A stretch of 64,000 nt of DNA. It comes from Multivorans sp965116445 (GTDB lineage Bacteria > Acidobacteriota > Thermoanaerobaculia > Multivoradales > Multivoraceae). The stretch lies in contig OZ220688.1 in the NCBI GenBank assembly GCA_965116445.1, positions 682,001 through 746,000 on the forward strand, in the 5' to 3' direction. Each line of letters starts with the position of its first letter. The stretch's first letter is position 1. The translations under genes and the position numbers were made by a program. The notes under the pieces are model-generated. The model was not told the DNA's origin. It ran no database searches and was given only the letters and a program-made list of their open reading frames with translations. This document shows, piece after piece, positions 59,033 through 64,000 of the stretch.

Positions 59033-60082
59033 TTGAGCTCCGGAGCGCAAGGTGCGGCCCCGGCGAACGCCGACGGATGGGCTTTGCCGGTCCGTCTGGC
59101 CCGCATCGGCGGCGACGGGATCGGGCCGGAGGTCGTGGACGCCGCGGTGCGGGTTGCAGACGCGGTCTGCGGCGACCGGATCGAATGGGTCGAGGCCGAG
59201 ATGGGCTGGGGGAGCTTCGAGCGCACCGGCGAGGCGCTGCCGGAGGCCACCGTGGAGATACTCGAAGGTTGCGCCGGCGCGCTGTTCGGCGCGGTGTCCT
59301 CGCCGAGCCATGCCGTGGACGGGTATCGCAGCCCGATCGTCGAACTGCGGCGGCTGCTCGATCTGTTCGCCAACGTGCGGCCGCTGACCGGGAACGGCAT
59401 CGACGCGGTCGTCGTCCGGGAGAACACGGAAGGCCTCTACGCTGGCCGGGAACACTGGGAGCGAAAGGGCGAGGTCGCGATCGCCGAGCGGGTGATCAGC
59501 CGCCGCGCGACGGAGCGGATCGTCCGCTTTGCCTGCGATCAGGCGCTGGCTCGTGCCGCCCGGCGGGGCAACTCGGCACGGCTCACCGTCGTCCATAAGG
59601 CGAACGTCCTGCGCCTGAGCGACGGCCTGTTCCGCGAGACGGCGCTCGAAGTCGCCGCGGGTTTCCCGGGGATCGAGATCGAAGAGCAGCTCGTCGACTC
59701 GATGGCGTATCGGCTCATTCTGGAGCCGGAGCGCTACGACGTGATCGTCGCGCCGAACCTCTACGGCGACATCCTGAGCGATGCCGGCGCGGCGCTGGTC
59801 GGCGGGCTCGGCGTCGTCGGTTCGGCCAACTGCGGCGAGGGTTTCTGCCTTGCCGAACCGGTCCACGGCAGCGCCCCGGACATTGCGGGGCGAGGGATCG
59901 CGAGTCCGGTCGCCGCGGTCGCCGCCGCCGGGCTGCTGCTGGAACGGGTGGGGCTGGCTGGCGCCGGGGGCCGTATCGGCCGGCTCGTGGCGGCGCACCT
60001 TGCGGACGGCCCGGGAACGCCGGACCGCGGCGGAAGCGCGATGACGGCGGAGGCCGTCGAGGATCTGCTGCGTCGGCTGTGA
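59033..60082 (+). CDS. homoisocitrate dehydrogenase-like beta-decarboxylating dehydrogenase
   Basis: 349 residues of the isocitrate/isopropylmalate dehydrogenase family: ARIGGDGIGPEVVDAAVRVADAV, the substrate loop SPIVELRRLLDLFANVRPL, VVVRENTEGLYAGREHWERKGEVAIAERVISRRATERIVRFACDQAL, VVHKANVLRLSDGLFRE, DVIVAPNLYGDILSDAGAALVGGLG (metal Asp) and EPVHGSAPDIAGRGIASPVAAVAAAG. In this operon it most likely oxidises homoisocitrate to 2-oxoadipate; LeuB or isocitrate activity is the alternative. It starts with TTG at 59033 after AAGGAAGG. No LysW, LysX or aminotransferase gene is in the window, so the later lysine steps lie elsewhere. Confidence 0.86.
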   Translation: MSSGAQGAAPANADGWALPVRLARIGGDGIGPEVVDAAVRVADAVCGDRIEWVEAEMGWGSFERTGEALPEATVEILEGCAGALFGAVSSPSHAVDGYRSPIVELRRLLDLFANVRPLTGNGIDAVVVRENTEGLYAGREHWERKGEVAIAERVISRRATERIVRFACDQALARAARRGNSARLTVVHKANVLRLSDGLFRETALEVAAGFPGIEIEEQLVDSMAYRLILEPERYDVIVAPNLYGDILSDAGAALVGGLGVVGSANCGEGFCLAEPVHGSAPDIAGRGIASPVAAVAAAGLLLERVGLAGAGGRIGRLVAAHLADGPGTPDRGGSAMTAEAVEDLLRRL

Positions 60083-60113
60083 CGGCGAGTGGAGGTCGCG
60101 CGGCGCCGGCGCG

Positions 60114-63100
60114 TTACTTGGCTTCCGGCGCCGGGCAACTGCGGGGGAACGCCTTCGTATCGGTGATCGCTGGCGCGGGCGTGCCGGGTTCGTTTCGTTC
60201 CTCCCAGACATCGCCGGTCGCCGTCGCCGTGTCGGTCACCTGGATGCGATAGCCGAGATCGGTGGTCGCCGCGCCGAACACCCACACGTGGTCGTTGTTC
60301 TCGCAGCCGTCGAGCACCTTGATCAGCACCTCCCAGTTCTCTCGGTTGAAGAACCAGAACATCCCGGAGTCGTTCGTGCCCGCATGGACCACTCGGGCCC
60401 GTCCCGTGACGCCGCCGGGCGTTTCGTAGTTGACCCGGACCGCGTAGCGCGAGTCATGCAGGCACAGGGTCGAGGCGTCGGGTTCGCAAGTTCCCCGCGC
60501 CTCGCTGGCGCGGACCAGGATGACCTTCAGGGACAGGGAGGCCGCTTCGCCGCTTCCGCTGGTCAGGGTCACGCGGTAGAAGCCGGGCGCCCGCCAGGCG
60601 TAGCGTGGACTCGTCGCTCGCGAGGTTCCGCCATCGCCGAAGTCCCACTGGCGCAAACCGCCTCCGGCCGAGGGCTGGAAGGTGATTCTCACGCCGGTGA
60701 ACGTGGTGCACAGGTCGCGATCGCAGTCGGCGCCGAGGATGTCGAAGCCGGCGCCCGGTTTCCCGGGCGGTCCCGGGCTCGGCGGGGGGGCTGGAGGCGG
60801 GGGCGGTGACGGTCCCGGGCTCGGCGGCGGCGGTGATGGTCCCGGGCTCGGCGGCGGCGGTGATGGTCCCGGGCTCGGCGGCGGCGGTGATGGTCCCGGG
60901 CTCGGTGGCGGCGGTGACGGTCCCGGGCTCGGCGGTGGGGCGCCGCCTCCACCTCCACCACCACCACCGCCGCCGCCGCCACCGTTCGATTCGGTGATCG
61001 TCAGCGTGACGCTCGCCGGCGAGCCGGGGCGCAGCGCGCGGGGCAGGGAACCGAGGGCCAGCCTCGCGGACTCGTCGTCCGTGTCGCTGTCCCTCGTGGT
61101 CGTCACGGCGCCCGAGACGGCCAGGTCTCCGGCCGGGATCGTCAGACTGTCCGGGGCGACGCAGTCGCCCTCCTCGGCGGTCAGCAGGATCGTCCTCAGG
61201 GGAATGACCAGAGGGTCGCTGGAAGCCCGCGAGAGTGTCGCCACGACCATGGCGGTCGAGCCTTCCACGACGGAAGAGGGCCTGAGCGACAGGCTGACGG
61301 TGATCGGCGCCATCGAGTCCCTGATCGTCACGTCGACACTCCCGGGAGTCCCTGCCTGAAGCTCCTGCGGCAGCGCGCCGAGGGCCACGGTCAGCGTCTC
61401 GTCGTCCGCGTCCTGGTCCTTCGAGGTGGCGAGAGAGCCGGTCGCGGAGCGCTGTCTGGCCGGAACGCGGATCGACCGGAGCGTGCCGAAGTCTCCCGGC
61501 TCCGCCGTGGCCGCGGTCGTCACGATCGGGACGGTGACCGCGGTTGCCAGCGCACGGTCGAGCGTGACCGTCACGACCGTGGCCTCGCCCTCGTCCACGG
61601 GATTGGGCGTTACCGAGAGCGTCGTGGTGGCCTTGGGCTCGTCGTTGTCCGTCACCTCGACCGAGGCCGCGTCGGCCGCAGGCGAGATCGTGTAGCCGCT
61701 GCCTGCAGCGAGGGCAGCCTTCACGGTCCCGTCCGGCTCGTCCGCGCCGTCGTTCACGGTGGCGACCGCGAGCGTTGCCGATCTCGCGCCGCTGGCGATC
61801 GTCACCGACCTGGCGCCCAGGCCGCCTGCCGCGGCGAAGTCGCCCTCCTGCGTCACGTTGAGCTCCACGGTCAGCGCGGCGCCGGTCGCGCTTCTGGTAC
61901 TGACCGTGAAGTTCGCCGGGGCGCCTTCCGCGACGGTCGACGTCGCGCCGGCGACCGACACGACCGGCTCGTCGTCGCGCAGCGTGATCGTGGTGCTCCC
62001 GGTCGCTCCGACGGAGTAGCCGCTGCCGTCGGCCAGGGTGATCACGATCGTCTCGTCGCCCTCCGCGGCAGCGTCGTTCGTGATCGTGACGGGAATCGAG
62101 GCGGACGTCCCGTCCTTCGCAACGGAGACGGTTCCGGACGTGCCGGTCACGCCGGTGATCGAGTAGTCCGTGCCGTGGGTCGCGCTGCCGAACAGCGTGT
62201 AGTTCAGGGTGAGGGGTTGCGGCGCGGGAAGGGAAAGGGCGAGGCTCGCCGTCGTCGAACCCGATGTCTCGTCCGTCGTGGCGGTCGCGGCGGAGAAGGT
62301 CGCGATCGGCGTTGCCGGTGGTGGGTCGTCGTCGTCGTTGACCAGAACCGTCGCCTCGTTGTGCGGGGCCTTCGCCACCTTGTACTTGCCGGGGTCCGCG
62401 ACCACGGTGGCCTTGATGTGGCCGTGCGCTTCGTCGTTCCGGTCGTTCTCGGTCGCTACCTGGATCGTCTTCGGGTTCGGGTCGCCGGCCAGGAAGACGA
62501 TGCTGCGCTGGTTGAGGCTCGAGGCGGCGAAGTTCCCCTGTTCCTCGAGGCGCACCTTCGCCAGCAGGTCGTCGCGCGCCACTCCGTCGAGACTCACGGT
62601 GAACGTGGCGGCCGTCCCCTCGGTCACCGCGGGGCCGCCGCCGACGCTGACGGTGTTCCTGATGTGCGTGTCGAGGAGGCGGATCACGCCGTCTCCCGTC
62701 ACGGCGCCGCTGGCGCCGCCGTCGAGGTTCGTCACGCCGAGCCGGGTCGTGCCGCTGGTGGACGAGGCGGGGATGCTCGCCGTCAAGGACTCGTCCTCGG
62801 TGTTCCCGAGTCCGTCGTATTCGGCGCGCAGCCCGACCACGACGACCTGGTCCTCCGGGTCCGCCAGGACGTCGGCGTCCGTGAACGTCGCCGTGTTCGT
62901 GGATGTGTTGAAGGCGCCGGCGAGCGCTCTGCCTTCCGAGAGGCGGTAACTGAGGCTGGTCCCGGACGTTTCGGTCAGAGCAAGCGGAACCGTGAGACGT
63001 TCGTCGTCAACGAGCGGACGGCCCGGCGTCATTCGGATGAGCGCCCCGTAGACCGTGCCCTCCAGAGCCCAGTCCGTCACGATGTCGAGCGTCACCGTGG

Positions 63101-64000
63101 TCGGGTCGTCATCGCGGACGTCGACTTTCGCCGAACTGGCGCCGCTCTTCGGCGTGTACCTCGTGCCCGAGTTCACCGTGGCGTCGACTCTGCCGCGCGC
63201 CTCGTCGAGGCTGTCCGCGTCTGTCGGGACGTCCCAGGTGGCCTCCGCCTTCCTGGCGGGAATCGTGACCTGCTTCTCGCCCCGGGCGCTCGCGCTGACG
63301 TAGTGGTCGCTCCCGGTGATCGTGAAGTTGACCGTGGTGCTCTCGTTCAACACGGGGTTCGCCTTGAAGGTGAACCTGGCCTTCGTGCCCTCCGTGACGA
63401 ACGACGGTCCGGTCACGCTGATCTTCGTCGTGCTCGCGTCTTCCACGTGGAAGCTGACGGAACCGGCCGCGGCCGTTGCGCCGCCGCCGAGACCCGTGCC
63501 GGGCGTGAGTGTCCCGAGTACTACGGTCACCGATTCCCCCGTTTCGATGTTCGAGTCGGAGCTCGCGGCGAGGATGATCGTGGCGGAGTTCGCCGCGGCC
63601 GAACCGCCGGTAAACGTGACGGTGGGCGGACTGTTCGCGAGGTCCGTGGTGGCGAGGTTCGAATAGCTCACCCCCGTGGGCAAGGTCGAGGGCGCGGACA
63701 GAGTGTAGTCCGTGCCGAACGTGGCGACGCCCCCGAACGAAAGCGCCGCACTGAGGCTCTCGTTCGCGGCGAGTGCCCGGCTGAGGGACACGGTCAGGGT
63801 CTTCGAGTCCCCTTCGGCGATGTTTCCGGCGGGGGCCGTGAGCGTCACCGTCGTCGCTTCGGCGTCCTCGACCGTGACGCTCGCGACCTCGACTCCGACG
63901 AGGTAGCGGTAGCGCTCGCCCGCCGCGACCGGCTGGAGCGTGACGTGGACCGATCCGTTCGGTTCGTCCGTGCTGTCCGTCCTCGTTGGCACGGAGTACG
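60114..64000 (-). CDS. Calx-beta/PKD repeat surface protein (5' end outside window)
   Basis: At least 1,295 residues; the frame continues past 64000. From the N-terminal side it consists of roughly 100-residue Calx-beta-like repeats (each with ...EG...TVSLSRAL, then DY...T...G..T...TI...D...E..E and DD motifs; seven to nine are visible). A Pro/Ser linker of PSPGPSPPPP units, a PKD-like domain (VRITFQPSAGGGLRQWDFGDGGTSRATSPRYAWRAPGFYRVTL) and a Cys-containing C-terminal domain (FWFFNRENWEVLIKVLDGCENNDHVWVFGA) follow. This C-terminal domain with FWFF...VKVLDGC is common in secreted acidobacterial proteins, possibly as an export or anchor signal. Calx-beta domains bind Ca2+. Probably an adhesin; function not known. 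Confidence 0.85.
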   Translation of the reverse strand, partial: YSVPTRTDSTDEPNGSVHVTLQPVAAGERYRYLVGVEVASVTVEDAEATTVTLTAPAGNIAEGDSKTLTVSLSRALAANESLSAALSFGGVATFGTDYTLSAPSTLPTGVSYSNLATTDLANSPPTVTFTGGSAAANSATIILAASSDSNIETGESVTVVLGTLTPGTGLGGGATAAAGSVSFHVEDASTTKISVTGPSFVTEGTKARFTFKANPVLNESTTVNFTITGSDHYVSASARGEKQVTIPARKAEATWDVPTDADSLDEARGRVDATVNSGTRYTPKSGASSAKVDVRDDDPTTVTLDIVTDWALEGTVYGALIRMTPGRPLVDDERLTVPLALTETSGTSLSYRLSEGRALAGAFNTSTNTATFTDADVLADPEDQVVVVGLRAEYDGLGNTEDESLTASIPASSTSGTTRLGVTNLDGGASGAVTGDGVIRLLDTHIRNTVSVGGGPAVTEGTAATFTVSLDGVARDDLLAKVRLEEQGNFAASSLNQRSIVFLAGDPNPKTIQVATENDRNDEAHGHIKATVVADPGKYKVAKAPHNEATVLVNDDDDPPPATPIATFSAATATTDETSGSTTASLALSLPAPQPLTLNYTLFGSATHGTDYSITGVTGTSGTVSVAKDGTSASIPVTITNDAAAEGDETIVITLADGSGYSVGATGSTTITLRDDEPVVSVAGATSTVAEGAPANFTVSTRSATGAALTVELNVTQEGDFAAAGGLGARSVTIASGARSATLAVATVNDGADEPDGTVKAALAAGSGYTISPAADAASVEVTDNDEPKATTTLSVTPNPVDEGEATVVTVTLDRALATAVTVPIVTTAATAEPGDFGTLRSIRVPARQRSATGSLATSKDQDADDETLTVALGALPQELQAGTPGSVDVTIRDSMAPITVSLSLRPSSVVEGSTAMVVATLSRASSDPLVIPLRTILLTAEEGDCVAPDSLTIPAGDLAVSGAVTTTRDSDTDDESARLALGSLPRALRPGSPASVTLTITESNGGGGGGGGGGGGGGAPPPSPGPSPPPPSPGPSPPPPSPGPSPPPPSPGPSPPPPSPGPSPPPPPAPPPSPGPPGKPGAGFDILGADCDRDLCTTFTGVRITFQPSAGGGLRQWDFGDGGTSRATSPRYAWRAPGFYRVTLTSGSGEAASLSLKVILVRASEARGTCEPDASTLCLHDSRYAVRVNYETPGGVTGRARVVHAGTNDSGMFWFFNRENWEVLIKVLDGCENNDHVWVFGAATTDLGYRIQVTDTATATGDVWEERNEPGTPAPAITDTKAFPRSCPAPEAK
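60805..60939. repeat. five 27-bp tandem repeats encoding a Pro/Ser linker
   Basis: Unit GGTGAYGGTCCCGGGCTCGG plus YGGCGGC, five copies in register (60805, 60832, 60859, 60886, 60913). On the minus strand each encodes nine residues of the PSPPPPSPG type. The block is followed by a Gly-rich run. Copy number may vary by slippage without breaking the frame. Confidence 0.92.

Noticed and set aside
60785..60960. CRISPR array
   Set aside because: The 27-bp units are contiguous without spacers and encode a proline-rich linker.
1..64000. tRNA or rRNA genes
   Set aside because: None recognised by eye; a tRNAscan-type search would be needed to exclude them firmly.

Overview
This is a G+C-rich bacterial chromosomal segment. 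It combines an Oar-like TonB-dependent receptor with an N-terminal carboxypeptidase-regulatory domain, two divergent DUF3604 proteins, a complete MoxR/Bat (aerotolerance-type) operon, an S-box ahead of a metB-type gene and a large Calx-beta/PKD surface protein. That set fits Acidobacteriota (Thermoanaerobaculia-like) best. The assignment is inferred from gene content; there is no rRNA or other phylogenetic marker strong enough to prove it.

Layout. 1-765: a cluster of short palindromes followed by a decayed IS3-type transposase tail. 766-9082: metabolic and membrane genes (ThuA-like, luciferase-like oxidoreductase, MMPL/RND transporter with an odd in-frame hairpin insert, diphthine-ligase-like ATPase, BtuF-like protein, GT87-like transferase, DUF547 lipoprotein), the last four tightly packed. 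9094-10577: an intact IS110-family (IS1111-type) element that split a dispersed REP-like palindrome; its 3' non-coding end holds two short segments matching the two sides of its own insertion site, as expected of a bridge (seeker) RNA. 10577-21067: sulfatase and nucleotidyltransferase, rnd, a chorismate-lyase-like gene, the epmA-efp pair, a DUF4097 protein, EVE protein, arginase and lepA.

21226-27700 is an accessory, defence-like island: a DUF4160-DUF2442 fusion preceded by a small gene, an IS3 relic fused to the tail of a broken topA, a DUF6364/PIN toxin-antitoxin pair with a clear promoter, and an mcrBC cassette whose mcrB carries an apparent frameshift. 27700-43823 is mostly core and envelope: SRPBCC protein, two DUF3604 proteins, hemW, TPR protein, ddl, metB under a well-formed SAM-I riboswitch, the TonB-dependent receptor, a lipid-A-synthase-N-like protein with a GT2 glycosyltransferase, and a histidine phosphatase.

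44087-53217 is one long operon: MoxR ATPase, DUF58, a membrane lipoprotein, two VWA proteins (BatA, BatB), a TPR protein with calcium-binding repeats (BatC-like), BatD and BatE. 53233-55582 holds a NUDIX hydrolase, a Tat-exported epoxide-hydrolase-like protein and a thioesterase. 55656-60082 is an alpha-aminoadipate lysine operon (homocitrate synthase of the yeast Lys20 type, homoaconitase large and small subunits, homoisocitrate-dehydrogenase-like enzyme) behind a promoter, a 30-codon leader ORF and a terminator-like hairpin. The window ends inside a very large Calx-beta/PKD protein gene on the minus strand.

A REP-like palindrome (core ATGCCGGC...GCCGGCGCACCCAGT) recurs at least four times between genes and is the target of the IS1111-type element.
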